NCBI GenBank assembly: GCA_949358305.1
Contig: OX442321.1
Span: forward strand, 310,001 to 374,000
Origin: Strigamia acuminata
Taxonomy: Eukaryota; Arthropoda; Chilopoda; Geophilomorpha; Linotaeniidae
DNA: 64,000 nucleotides
Reading direction: 5' to 3'
In this document: positions 25,181-36,466 of the stretch, piece by piece
Layout of the letters: each line of letters opens with the position of its first letter
Numbering within the stretch: the stretch's first letter is position 1
The notes under the pieces: generated by a model
The model's input: the letters and a program-made list of their open reading frames with translations, nothing else
Told to the model about the DNA's origin: nothing
Database searches by the model: none
Position numbers and translations under genes: made by a program

Positions 25181-26329
25181 ATGGCTTTCTTGAACTGTAT
25201 ACGGTTATGTTTGCGGCTAAAGCACACGGAGAACCGAGTGGGAAATTTGCTGGTAAAAAAATCAAAGTACCTAAAACACTGGAGTAACGAATCGGTTAAA
25301 AACAAAGTCCTTGACAAACGGGAAAAACTTGTGTACGAAAAAGAGGAAAGGGACGCGCAACGAAGATGGACGAACGAGTTGGACAGCGAAGACGCGGCTG
25401 CGGCTTTGATGGATCGCGAGACATTGATCGACCGATGCGTCGAGTTCGTACCTCAAAAGACATTTTTAAAAAAATATATCCAATTGTGCACATTTTAATT
25501 TTTAATTTTAATTTTTAGTCAAGTTGATCAACGCGAGCGAGTCCAGCAACTGAAAACGATCGAGCGAAAATATTTCAAAAAGCCACAGGAAATCAATCTT
25601 CTGACGTGGGCAATGAAAGAAAAAATCCGTTATTTACATCACACGGATCCCGAAACGTGGACCGTCGAAGAAATATCAAAAGGATTTCCTATTGGTCCAG
25701 AAGGCGTCAAAGTGATTTTTCAACTTTTCAATATTTTGATTAATTCGTTTAGAATTTACGTTGATTTCGAATTTCAGAAGTTATTGAGGAGCAAATTCGT
25801 GCTTAAAACATCGGAAGCAATTAGTCGCCACGACCGAGTGGTCGCTGAAAGATGGCGGAAGATGGGTAAAGCTGGCGGCCCGATTGCGGTGAAAATTGAG
25901 AATGCAAATAAAAACTGCGAAATAGCCGAATTGAGGCACGAAGACGAACGGGACCTCGATTCGAGCAAAATCGGAATGTTCACGTCGCTGCTATTGGAAA
26001 CGAAGGAAATGCCAGAGAGAAATCGGAACGAAATAAGTTTGCGAGATCCAAAACACGCCGAAAACGATTCGGAAATGATGACGGCTGAAATGTTCCGGAA
26101 ACAGACCGGAATCGAAGCAAAACCTCCACGAAATGTGCGATTCGTACGAGATGAGGAAACAAATAATGAAGACAATTTTTCCGAATACGTTTCAAAATAT
26201 AAATATCCGCGAGAACGCACGGATCCGGATCCGGAAGCCGAAGAGCGGTTAGTCCAACACGGCGACACTTTCTACGACGAAAAAGGCCGATTCGTCTACA
26301 GAATACCCGGATTAAACGAACACTCTTGA
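25181..26329 (+). CDS. NGRN: neugrin, mitochondrial rRNA-associated protein
   Basis: The N terminus (MAFLNCIRLCLRLKH) is basic and amphipathic like a mitochondrial targeting peptide. The conserved neugrin core is clear: INLLTWAMKEKIRYLHHTDP, WTVEEISKGFPIGPEGVK, then after an intron (25712-25777) KLLRSKF and EAISRHDRVVAERWRKMGKAGG. Vertebrate neugrin supports mitochondrial 16S rRNA and ribosome assembly together with RPUSD4 and FASTKD2. The C-terminal half is acidic and probably disordered. The junction between the first exon and the piece starting near 25519 is odd. The only phase-keeping intron from the natural acceptor TTTTTAG at 25518 would be 33 bp (25486-25518), while a normal 71-bp intron from 25448 breaks the frame. 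A downstream acceptor is another option. Confidence 0.85.
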
Positions 26330-26437
26330 ACAGTTTGCCCGTTTTATGAAAATAATTTTATTTATGGTTGTAAAAAATATTCCGTATTGATAAATATTTG
26401 CAATAATATCAAATTCGAACGTGGCATTCGCTTTTCT

Positions 26438-28361
26438 TTAATTCTCGTCCGACCCGTCTTCGCTGCTCGCCGACCAAATTAACAAATACGAGAGGCAAAC
26501 GGCGAGAACGGCCATCGAAATCGTTAGCAGAAGAACTACAAACAAACAAAACGTCAAGAAAAACATTCCAAAATCAAATTAAGTAAATGAAGCAACACCT
26601 AGTAAGTTGCACGTCGATTTCGATGTTGTCGGAATGGAAAGAATGTCGGACGTGGACGGAACCAAACAGCCGCGCTCCGACGGCACCCGCTGCAAATCAC
26701 CTTCTTCTAATCAAAAACAGAATTAAAATTAAAATTATTTCTATCAATACAATACAATACTAGTAGAATAGAATGCAATTTACCCGCCAACCGTTCGTGT
26801 TGGAATTCCACTTGATCTTCGGTCAAATCCAATCCGAGCAATTCTTTGTAGGCCGCCAACGAATCCCTCGCTTTTTCGCCCGGAAATAGGTAGTCCGAGA
26901 CCGTAATGTCGCTTCCGGTTAGGTTGGCGAACACTCGGCGCGGCGGTTCGTGAACTACGTTCGGGTCCTGTTGGTCTTCGTCGATTAAGAGAAGATCTTC
27001 GCAGTGGATTTCGCAGCGCGCGATCAAACTGCGAATGATGTCCTGTCGCACGGCCTCTTCCGCTTCGCCCACGGTCGCTCGCGCGTGCACGTACGAGCGG
27101 CTCTGGAGGGTTCCTCGCAGCTGCATCTTGAGTTGGCAGTCTTCGATCACGCAGGCCGATTCGTCGCCGATTCGGGACAGCTGTTGCATGTAAACGTCGG
27201 CGGAGTGAAGTTTCTCGCTCGAAACGGATTCCTTGCTCTTCGCTTTCTGCTGCGTTTTACTCGTCGCTTCTTCCAAAAATTCGTTCGCTTTTCGCACTTT
27301 GCCGTTCACCGACACCATGCTCATTTTAAGCGCCGTGAAAAAAGGCAAAACCCCCGCCTAAAAAAGGAAAAAATTAAATGAAATGAAATTAAATTAAATT
27401 AAATTAAATTAAAATGTACAACTTACGTGAATTTGCTTGTGGAGTGAACACGTGGTTTCATCCGCGTTGAACGGAAAGGAAAAATCCAAGGCGACGCGAC
27501 AATCTAAGCGATGCCACGTTGAGTGCACTTGATATTTAAATTCGGCAGGTTTAATAAAATTCTGCAAATTTGAAACGTCTAAACTTCTGGCCACCACCCT
27601 GCAATTAACATCAAACCAAATCATCACAATTCAATTCTAATTCCAATTCCCTTCTCCTTTACTTCTCATTCGTGGAACAAACGTGAAGAATCACTTTATC
27701 CATCGCGGCGCTTGACGAAATTCGGAATTCATTACGATCCAGAAACTTGAAAACTGCTAAAATAAACTGCAAAACAAAAAGAATAATATTTTCGATTAAT
27801 ATTAATTTTCAACAATTTAATTTTGACCACTCATCGCGACCTGTTTGATTTTTTGATACGTTTGAGCAGGTAAGGCATCCGCTGGACTCACCACGAATAT
27901 GCCTAAAATGTTTAATCCACCTGGCAACATTCGCACAACCTGCAAACAAACAATGACAGCAATTTTAGAAACAAACCCATCTCCCATTAGTTGACAATAT
28001 CAAATGTCAAATGATACTTGTCTGGCTTGCTGGATGATCCATTTCTCGTCCACGTCCTCCCAGTGTTTTTGCTTCGCTTCCGTCTTATTCGACTTCTGGC
28101 TCTTTTTCTCGTTCCCCGACGTGTTTACATCCTTCGGAAGCGGCGCCAAATGGCACACGATGTCTTTTTGGCTGGTCGACTGCGAACGACAACAATTTTT
28201 AATTTGATCATAATCATTCGCATTCGTTGACCCAAAGGCCAAAGGTCCGAGTCCGTTCAATTCACCTGGCCGATGACCAAACCCACGAGAGATTCCTTTA
28301 AAGCGGACAACGAATGAATCGAGTTTTTTACATTTTCTTCCGCGAGTACCAGGCGTCCCAT
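26438..28361 (-). CDS. ODR4: ODR4 homologue, GPCR-trafficking membrane protein
   Basis: Eight exons (28266-28361, 28018-28179, 27841-27939, 27663-27766, 27427-27598, 26784-27357, 26599-26706, 26438-26535) join in phase to 470 residues (human ODR4 454). It starts MGRLVLAEENVKN...GLVIGQ and has the conserved LPGGLNILGIFVVSPADALP block, SLHKQIH, and the long MPUN-like central part. The last exon encodes a single C-terminal membrane helix (VLLLTISMAVLAVCLSYLLI) with an acidic tail. In C. elegans ODR-4 helps odorant receptors reach the cilium; the vertebrate protein binds UFSP2 at the ER. Its 3' end lies 108 bp from the end of neugrin, convergent. Confidence 0.94.
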
Positions 28362-28826
28362 CTTCGCTTCAGTGAAGTTGGAAATAGAAAATTCTCTTCT
28401 TAGGACTAATAAACATATGGGCAAATGTCGACAAAATGCGAAGAAGACGAGTCGAGAGTCGAGGCACACGGTGACTCTGACGCCATCTAGGGGGGCACAA
28501 AACAACTACGGCTAAACTCGGAGAACGAGACGATAAACTTTGGATTTTGAAACTGCTTCTATTCTCTCGAAGACTCGAACCTCGCCATTTTGAAACCAAA
28601 AAATCGCGTGCGGTGAGCATTATTTCGTTCCCAATTTTTATTTTTGAGGACCAGCTGAACCCCCTAGTCCCAGTTCAGTTGCGAACGACGATATAACAAC
28701 TCACAATTATACTGGAAATGGAAACTTCTTATCGTACCGCATTTACATTTGAGCAACACCCTGTTTAGTTACTCAAATATTATGTAACAGTTTTATTTTT
28801 GACATATTTATTTGTTGCTTTAGAAC
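28362..28826. other. divergent interval between ODR4 and caspase
   Basis: These 465 bp separate two divergent start codons and presumably hold both promoters. A CCATCTAGGGGGGCAC stretch near 28482 resembles a CTCF site, and CGCCATTTTG near 28582 a YY1 site. No other gene is seen. Confidence 0.4.
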
Positions 28827-29940
28827 ATGGATTCGGACGCGATGGACGCGGAAACTAATCCAGAGTGCGTATGCGTAAAATAGATCAAATTGCAAATGTA
28901 AATAACGAAATGAAAACCATTTTTTAGCGCGACCGAAATAGACTCGAATAGATTTCTGTCAAGTTTGAATCCATTTGCCAGCCGCAAAGTGGTGGAAATG
29001 CCCGTAGCGAGGTACGACGACGAGTACAACATGAAACACAAGAACCGAGGAATCGCTCTCGTTTTCAACCACAAAGAATTTAACCCCCGATTGAAGTTAA
29101 TGCCGAGACACGGGACGGATAAAGATGTCGCTAATTTCAAAAAGGCGCTCGAGGTTTTAGGATTCACTTCGATTTACGTTCACAACGACTTGTCGGTCGA
29201 TAAAGTCAAAAACGAAATAGACAGAGGTATACCTCTATTATTATTGTTTCAAATTAATAAGGCTAAATAAAGATTTGTTAAATATTTAGTGCGCAATCTG
29301 GATCACTCGGACAACGATTGTCTCGTGGTGGCCGTGTTTACGCACGGCCTCCAGAATTCCATTTACGCCTACGACGGCTCGATGACCCCCGAAGAGATTT
29401 GGGAGCCGTTTGTCGGGAAACTCGTCGGGAAACCCAAATTATTTTTTATACAGGTATTAAAATGTGAGAAATGATTTATTTTTAATGTTTCATTTTGTTC
29501 AATTGATTTTCAAGGCGTGTCAAGGCCAGCGATTCGATTCCGGAGTAAGAGTTCTAGATAAAACTGATTCTAATTCGGTCCCGTATAAAATTCCGAGCTA
29601 CGCCGATTTTTTAATTTATTACTCCACTATTCCTGGTTCGATAATTGTTACTTGCAGATTTCTTAAATGGATATTTGTAACATTATTTTCATTTGTAGGA
29701 TTTTATTCGTGGCGTAATACAACCGAAGGCTCTTGGTTCGTCCAGTCGCTTTGCATCATTTTTTATCAACACGGTCAATCGCTCGATTTGTTGACGTTAC
29801 TTACTTTGGTAAATCAAAAAGTGGCGCTTGAATTTGAGTCGTTTGTACCCGAACACGCAGAAATTAGTCAGAAAAAACAAATTCCGTGTTTCACTTCGAT
29901 GCTCACACGAAAGTTGTTTTTTCTTCCGAAAGATATTTAA
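28827..29940 (+). CDS. caspase, short prodomain, active site QACQG
   Basis: Five exons (28827-28864, 28928-29226, 29290-29453, 29515-29635, 29699-29940) join in phase to 287 residues. The prodomain is only about 35 residues with no CARD or death-effector domain, as in executioner caspases. The large subunit has NRGIALVFNHKEF, the catalytic His in VFTHGLQN and the catalytic Cys in FFIQACQGQRFD. The linker has Asp sites (KTDS), and the small subunit has the substrate-pocket GSWFVQSLC. It is a cysteine protease cutting after Asp in apoptosis. Executioner caspases normally read QACRG; QACQG is more typical of caspase-8/10 types. Overall length and domain layout still favour an effector caspase of the caspase-3/7 group. 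Confidence 0.95.
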
Positions 29941-30708
29941 CTATTTTTATAGCAAATAATTTTTAATTTGTTTTATCTCAATCGAGTGGCATCACAAATC
30001 ATGCACTGTTACTGTTATTAAATTTTTACAATTAAATTGTATATTTACACAATTGTTAGTTGATATTACTAGATTTTGTATGAATAATTTACATTATGAA
30101 ATAAACGTGGCATAATATTTTATTTTTTTCACCATGATTGCGGCGCCATCTCTAACTATACAAAACAACTGTAGCTCCCGTTCAAGACATTGTTCGGCAA
30201 CCTGCAACCACATCAGAGATAACATTTGGATTTGGATACTTGTTCTGTTCTCGAAAAATTATCCAGTTAGGAACTACACTTAGAATGAGCACGGTAATCA
30301 TAAATTTGTATTCCAATTTTCTCTTAAATTTAGTTGGAAGAGTACAGAATCATGGGGCACTGCGTTCCAAGTTCCAGTTCAAAAAACTTAAACAGAAATT
30401 CGCACACATACAGTTTAAAAGAAATTACAGTTGAGGAAACAGTTTAATAAATAAATAAGTAACAGATAACAGAACAAATCAAAGGTAATACCAAAATTAC
30501 ATAAACATTCTTTTATTTTTATAAATTTGTTCTGCCCCATATATCAACAATGAGTGTTCGTAATTCTTTTGCCACGCCCGCGAATGTTGGCGCTTTAAAG
30601 TAGCTACACTTCAAACAGCAGGAAACTAAAGTTTGTTAATCTTATTTAAAGTGCTCACTTTGTTTAATTATAAAAAAAAAATGTTTAATTTACCCTTGTA
30701 GCTCGAAA
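29941..30708. other. caspase 3' region and intergenic DNA
   Basis: This AT-rich stretch follows the caspase stop. Positions 29951 to about 30113 are the source, or a sister copy, of a diverged duplicate at 31713-31875. A CTCF-like AGATGGCGC lies on the minus strand at 30143-30151. I see no gene. Confidence 0.5.
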
Positions 30709-31293
30709 GTGTTCCATTCAGTGTTTGGGATTCTTCCATTTTTTTGGATTCTTTTGTTTTTTGCGAAAATGGAGCAAGTTACTGGCGGAATCCACACTCG
30801 GCTCTGGAGTAGGGCTTTCATCATAAACCGTGGCGACACCAGCATCGTGTTCGTCGGCGTCGATGCGGCCATCATTTCCCAACTGCTCAAATCAAAAGTA
30901 AGCAAATCCCGAACTCCATCCTTATTCCTTCCCTCTCTTATTTAATTCTTTCAATATTCAAGGTACTGGAGAGCCTAGAATATCTATTCGGAAACATTTA
31001 CACGGATTCCAACGTGTGCATAAGCAGTACCCACACCCACTCGGGCCCCGGAGGGTTCACCAAGGAGTTTCTGTACGACATTACGTCGTACGGCTTCGTT
31101 AAGCAAACCTTTCACGCCATGCTCGACGGAATCGTGTTGGTGGGTGAAGCCGAACTGCAACTCGTTTTTCTTTCTCTCAACTTATTGCGTTTTGCTTCAG
31201 AGCATCGTGCGCGCCTCTCAAAATATCAAACCGGGCTACATTTACTACAACCGAGGCGACCTGTTCGAAACGAGTGTCAACAGGAGTGGGTAG
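30709..31293 (+). pseudogene. chimeric truncated ceramidase copy, frame still open
   Basis: Positions 30763-31287 copy 6152-6676 of the ceramidase gene without gaps. By eye I count about 16 mismatches in 525 bp (about 97% identity). Both introns and their splice sites are included, so this was a DNA copy and not a retrocopy. The copied frame is joined to an unrelated upstream piece beginning ATG at 30709 that encodes a hydrophobic, signal-like start (MFHSVFGILPFFWILLFFA). If spliced like the parent (30709-30897, 30963-31139, 31201-31293) it stays open for 152 residues and stops at TAG just past the break. The HTHSGPGG zinc motif is kept but the catalytic Ser region is absent. Most mismatches in exons change residues, which suggests decay. 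A new small gene remains possible. Confidence 0.75.
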
Positions 31294-31524
31294 ATTAGGT
31301 GACCCCAAAATGAAGGTAGAAAAACGAGGGTACGAACCAGGGATGAATTGGAAACTTCTTTTAGGTGCAAGGATGATGAAACAGAATAAATCGTGGAGTA
31401 AATGAAACGTTATTATTGTGTGAGATCAGGTGCAAAACTGGTGCAAAAACAAAGATGGTTGACAAAATGAGCGCACGTGCGTAACAATGCTGGGGAGAGA
31501 ATGACTGACATTAACGTTTAAAAA

Positions 31525-31702
31525 AGTGCGGTATGCGTTTCTGTTGTGGGCGAACTTGCACTAATATTTTCTTCCGGCACATTGAATTCTGCAATATTTG
31601 CAACAACAAAAATTAAAAAAACCAAAAATTAAAAATTTTAAAGTTAAAAATTAATCGAAAAAAAACTCGATAAACATTAGCACAACATTGTAGCAACGAA
31701 AC
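31525..31702 (+). repeat. copied fragment of the cadherin gene
   Basis: This segment matches 20937-21101, which is part of the second identified cadherin exon and the adjoining intron, in the same plus-strand orientation. Shared stretches include GCGGTATGCG and ATTTTCTTCCGGCACATTG with few changes, plus a small insertion in the AT-rich part. It has no coding role here. It sits next to the ceramidase copy as part of one mosaic. Confidence 0.85.
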
Positions 31703-31712
31703 ACATCATCTC

Positions 31713-31875
31713 AGCGAATAATTTTTAATGTCTTTTCCCTCGATCGAGTGTCATCACAAATCATGGGCTCTTATTCAATTGTTAAATCATCAAATTTTAT
31801 ATTTATACATTTGTTAGATGATTTTATATATTTTTAACGAATAATTTATATGGTGAAATAAAATTTCCGTGGCAA
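31713..31875 (+). repeat. diverged copy of the caspase 3' region
   Basis: This segment aligns to 29951-30113 just after the caspase stop codon (for example ATAATTTTTAAT, then ATCGAGTG.CATCACAAATCATG). It is clearly more diverged than the ceramidase piece. It is the third source fragment in the 30.7-31.9 kb mosaic. Confidence 0.75.
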
Positions 31876-32349
31876 CTTTAAGATACGAGTGTTTATTCAA
31901 GGCGCGGATGAAATGATAAGATAACAAGTAACGGAAACAACATGCATATCGATTCAGCACGTAATTAAATTTCGCGACGGACACCCATTGGTCAACGTTA
32001 CAAATTGTTTGATTCCAGTTCATTTGTGAATTTATTTCCTGTACAGGAAGTAGCGCTCATAACTAAGCTGGAAATCTGTCTTTTCTAGCATACATTGCGG
32101 GACCTTTAACTATTTTATTTTACGATTAGAATTTAAGGAAAAAAATAAAGGAAAGATAAGAAAAGAGAGATAAATTGTTATCATTTATTGAATTTTACAA
32201 ATGATCATTTATTAAATTGACATAATTTTTTCAAATAGGTCAAAGTCGTAGCCCGTAGGTGATATTTAACCTGTCCCCTTTTTCATTATGCGCATAACAG
32301 GAAAGATATTAATTAACGAAAGAGATAAAGTTGCCATAATTTTACAAAA
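31876..32349. other. intergenic DNA before HGSNAT
   Basis: AT-rich DNA with no supported gene. It presumably includes the HGSNAT promoter and, if HGSNAT has a signal peptide, a missed first exon. Confidence 0.4.
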
Positions 32350-34823
32350 ATGGGGAACTTTGAATCGAAAAAAATGTTCCAGGATTTTGATATGAAAAAT
32401 TTAAAAGTAGACGAGGCGTATTTAATAATTAATTCAACTTTAAGCCACAATCAGTCGCTGGATTTATTTGAATTGTCGTCGAATTGTGTCAAAGTAAGTG
32501 CAAACTAATTCATCTAGCCACTTTATTTATTTATTTATTTATTTATTCATTCATTCAGTGTGCTGCAACTCGAATCGCTTCATCAATACCGAATTATTTT
32601 ATAACTAAAATCGACACTAAATTTCAAACGACATTTTCCTTATCTCAAAACGTCACGACACAAATATGCAGGTAAGTTCCTTATCAACCCTTGTTTATTT
32701 TACTTTTTAAAAAAATCAATTTTTTCCTCCGATATATTTCTTAAACTTTAGTGTATCGCCATCTACCGGTGAGTTTGGAATTTACGAATTGAAAGTTGAG
32801 TCAGAACCTGAACCAGGATGTGTTTGGAAAACCATCAAAGAAGCCAACAATATTTATTGGCGTAATTAATTTTTATCGACTAAATCTAACAAAATACCTA
32901 AAAACACGTTAAATTTCAGCATTACTTTTTGCCGTTTTATTTTACTCGCTACTCGGCTTGACTTTGTTCTGTATCGATTTGATCCAGCAAAAATGCTCAC
33001 GGACCAAGGGAAAAGAAGATGAAAACGAAGAAGAAATAGAAAAAGCCAAAAAACGGCTCAAATCGATCGACGCATTTCGCGGGTGCGGATATAAAGAAAC
33101 GATAAAAATAAATAAAAATAAATAAATCGATTTTTGCAAATTAAAATAGATTATCCATAAGTTTGATGATCTTTGTGAACGCGGGAGGCGGTGGTTACAC
33201 GTTTTTCGAGCACGCCACTTGGGACGGTCTTTTGGTGGCCGACACCGTGTTTCCAAGGTAACTAGGAAATCTATTCCCATCGCCATGGCAACCCCGATGA
33301 TGATGTTTATGTTTTATGTCTGCAGCTTTCTCTGGATCATGGGTGTATGCATCCCAATCTCGATCCGATCCGTTCTCAAATCAACACCGACGTCAATCAA
33401 AACGCCATTTTTCAAAATTCTCAAACGTTCAATCTATCTCTTTTTATTGGGATTAATGTTGGGCGCAGGTGGCGTACCCCAACAACTCAAAAAAAAATGA
33501 AAAAAAATATTAAAATTAATTTTAAAATATAAAACAGGGACTAAATTGGACTCTTTACGGATCATGGGTGTCCTCCAACGATTTTCTCTCACCTATTTGA
33601 TCGTGGCCAGCATTTGCTTGTTCCTGTCTCCTTGGTTCGAAAAGAATTTCAAAGTAAACAAATCAAAAATAAAATAAAATAAAATAAAATTGACACATCA
33701 TTTGAATTTGAATAGAATCGAATGATGAGCGACGTGATCCGTCTCTTCCCTCATTGGATCGTGATAATCATCATCGCGACAATCCACACGAGCGTCACGT
33801 TTTGTTTACCCGTTCCCGGATGCCCGGCGTGAGTCGACGACTGACGTCATTCGTTGTTGATTTATAACATGTTTCACATTCCAGCGGTTACTTGGGACCG
33901 GGGGGAGATGAACAGGACGGAATTTACTTCAATTGCACGGGAGGAAGTGCGGGATACGTGGACAGATTAGTGGTGGGAGCGGCGCACCTTTATTCTCAAT
34001 CAACAATCAAAGTACTGTACCGGAAACACTTTAATGTGATACCATTAATTTATCGCCCCATTTGCCACACTCCCTTCCCCTCAATTCGACTGTCATTTCA
34101 GGATGTTTACCGCACGTATTGGTCTTTCGATCCCGAAGGAATATTGGGCACGCTCACCTCGTGCGTGCAGGTGTTTCTCGGCGTCCAGGTGACTACATTA
34201 TCCGATATTCATCTCGGCGCAAACTTGATTCAAACGTGTTTGTTTGTTTATCGCAGGCTGGTTCTGTTCTAATCACATTTCCCATCGCCAAACATCGAAT
34301 TGTTCGATGGATTTTATGGGCCATTGCAAACGTATGGCGAAATTTATGGCGAATTCTTAATTATCTTAATTAATAGTTTTTAAAAATATTTTTAGGCTCT
34401 TCTCGGTGTCATTTTATGCAAGGGTTCCGTGAGCGATGGTTGGATACCGATTAATAAGAATTTATGGTGATTTTTTCTGATTAAAAATAATAGGGATTTG
34501 TAAATTTCATCGATTTCTGTCGCGATAGGTCTTTGTCTTTTGTATTTGTGACGTCGTCGCTGTCGTTCGCGATGCTGGCCTTGTTTTATTACGTGATCGA
34601 CGTGAAGAAATGGTGGAGCGGCTCGCCATTTTACCATGCCGGAATGAATTCCATCGTGTTGTACTGCGGGCACATGATTGCGTGGAATGTCTTCCCGTTC
34701 GTTTGGCAACTTGAAGACGGCAACACGCACGCGATTCAGTTGGCGATGAATTTATGGACCACCTCTGCCTGGGTTTTCGTTTCCGTCTGGCTTTTTCGAA
34801 TTAAATTCTTTCTCGCGCTATAA
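32350..34823 (+). CDS. HGSNAT: heparan-alpha-glucosaminide N-acetyltransferase
   Basis: About thirteen exons, the first 32350-32493 and 32559-32671 and the last about 34530-34823, encode roughly 590 residues. A luminal N-terminal part ([13 protein letters not shown], Cys residues, [13 protein letters not shown]) leads to the first membrane helix ([18 protein letters not shown]). Then come [10 protein letters not shown] and [15 protein letters not shown], which contains the active-site His. The conserved [43 protein letters not shown] and [13 protein letters not shown] blocks follow, with many membrane helices. The enzyme moves acetyl from cytosolic acetyl-CoA to heparan sulphate glucosamine inside the lysosome. 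The first Met I can place gives no signal peptide, so an upstream exon may be missing. It is convergent with the synaptotagmin gene, 223 bp apart. Confidence 0.95.
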
Positions 34824-35046
34824 AAAAAAATGTCATAAAATGAATAATAACAACAATAAATAAATTTGTAAAATCCATTTATTTCTATAAAAAAAAAGAA
34901 AAGGAAAAAAATAGACAAAAATACAAATCTCAATTTGTCATAAAATGGCGGAAATAAATTATTGCCACAAATTATTGCTCGATCAAATGTGACGTTCTAT
35001 TGTGACTTTTTTAAGGCGTGTGAAACTCATCGTCAAAATCTGTACA

Positions 35047-36466
35047 CTAGGACAAAGTGTGCCATTGCGCCACGATACTCTTGGGACTATTAATTGCGTC
35101 CAGCCAATGATCCAGTCCCGGACCGGACACGTAGGCGAATGCACCGATCTGAGTTCGGCCCAACACAAACCGTCCGCCCAGCCGATTTCGCGCACAGAGG
35201 GCGACAATCACGTGGAAAGCTTGGAGTCGGTCGCGCGGTAACTGGATAGCGAAAGATTCATCAAATTCCGGTTCTAGTGTTTTCTTCTTCGCCGATGTTT
35301 TCTTCGATTTCACGTATTTCCCGCAAACGAATAACGTCACTTTGGAATAAAGCGCGGCTGAAAGGTAAATATTTTACGTTTATTTCAACAAACACAAAAG
35401 AAAATAAGGTTTGGTAAAAATCACAAATATCTTTGTCCTTGTTTGTGCGAATGTTCTTGGCTTTGTGCACCCCAACGACGAGCACTCCTGCGTCAGGGTT
35501 ATAACTCAGAGATAAGAAAATATCACCTTTGGTCCCTTCGGAAGACTGAAAACAGCAATTAAACAAAGTTAAAAGATGAAATAAATTCCAGAACACTTGT
35601 GAAGAGCACTTCCGGCGTGACCGGTTCACAAGTGTAGTGGAATTTGCGCAACTCACCTGATGCTTGTCGTAAGAGTCGTACAAATCTCGCCAAATATCGC
35701 CGGTGCACACGCTGCTCGCGATATTTTTCTTAATGCCAATTTCCGGCAGGGGCAGCATGACGTAGCCGATGATGACCCGGCGCGAAAAGCGATCCAGGTC
35801 GCAAACTGCGATCTTGAGCGTCTTTTCTTGCGCATCGTCCAGCGCCACCTGAAAGGCGAACTCCTCGTCGAAAAGCGGATTGAGCGTGTTGCGGTGCACG
35901 TTGCTGAAGAACTTTGGACTGTTTTCCGGCAAAATGGTGAGCTTGACGTGCGGATCGGCCGCGTTCTTCCTGAACTTTGCCTTCAAGTTGGTCGCACCGA
36001 TGAGTCGCACTTTCAACAACTCCTGCACGATGTCGTAGCGAATGCTCAGTCCGATCTTGCCGAGGCCCGTGACGGACGGCGTGCTGGCTTCGTCGCCCTC
36101 GCTGCTCACGTACATGTCTCTGTCGATGTTTCCGGTGGGGAGTCCGAGCCAAGTATCGGTCTGCGCGTACCTGATGACGGCGATGCGCCCGTTCTCGCGC
36201 CCGCTCTCGGATTCGTCGCCGCTTTGTAGATTAATGGACGGCAACACGAAGGGGATCGGCTCGCTCGTCACCCCGGCCTGACTCACTTTCTTGGGCACCT
36301 CGTTCGATGTGGGATGCATTTTCCTTTTCTTGTGCTCCATGAACGCCAACGGGTCGCGTCCGGGCCGGCGCCATCGCCAGCAAACGCAAAAAATGGCCGC
36401 GAACACGAGTCCGAGCGCCGCGATCGAGGCCCCGACCAGCAACGCCGTCGTCGTATCCGATAACAT
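35047..36466 (-). CDS. synaptotagmin family protein, Syt12-like
   Basis: Three exons (35657-36466, 35425-35545, 35047-35357) join in phase to 413 residues. One membrane helix lies near the N terminus (LLVGASIAALGLVFAAIFCV, then CWRWRR), followed by a linker and two C2 domains. C2A begins KIGLSIRYDIVQELLKVRL and keeps some but not all calcium-binding Asp (NAADPHVKL, CDLDRFSRR). C2B begins GDIFLSLSYNPDAGVLVVGV and has lost the usual Asp loops (CARNRLGGRFVLG), so it should not bind calcium there. It ends HWLDAINSP...QWHTLS. The GDIFLSLSYNP start and the C2B ending resemble Syt12 most, but I cannot exclude another calcium-independent synaptotagmin. The role is vesicle trafficking or exocytosis. 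Confidence 0.88.
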
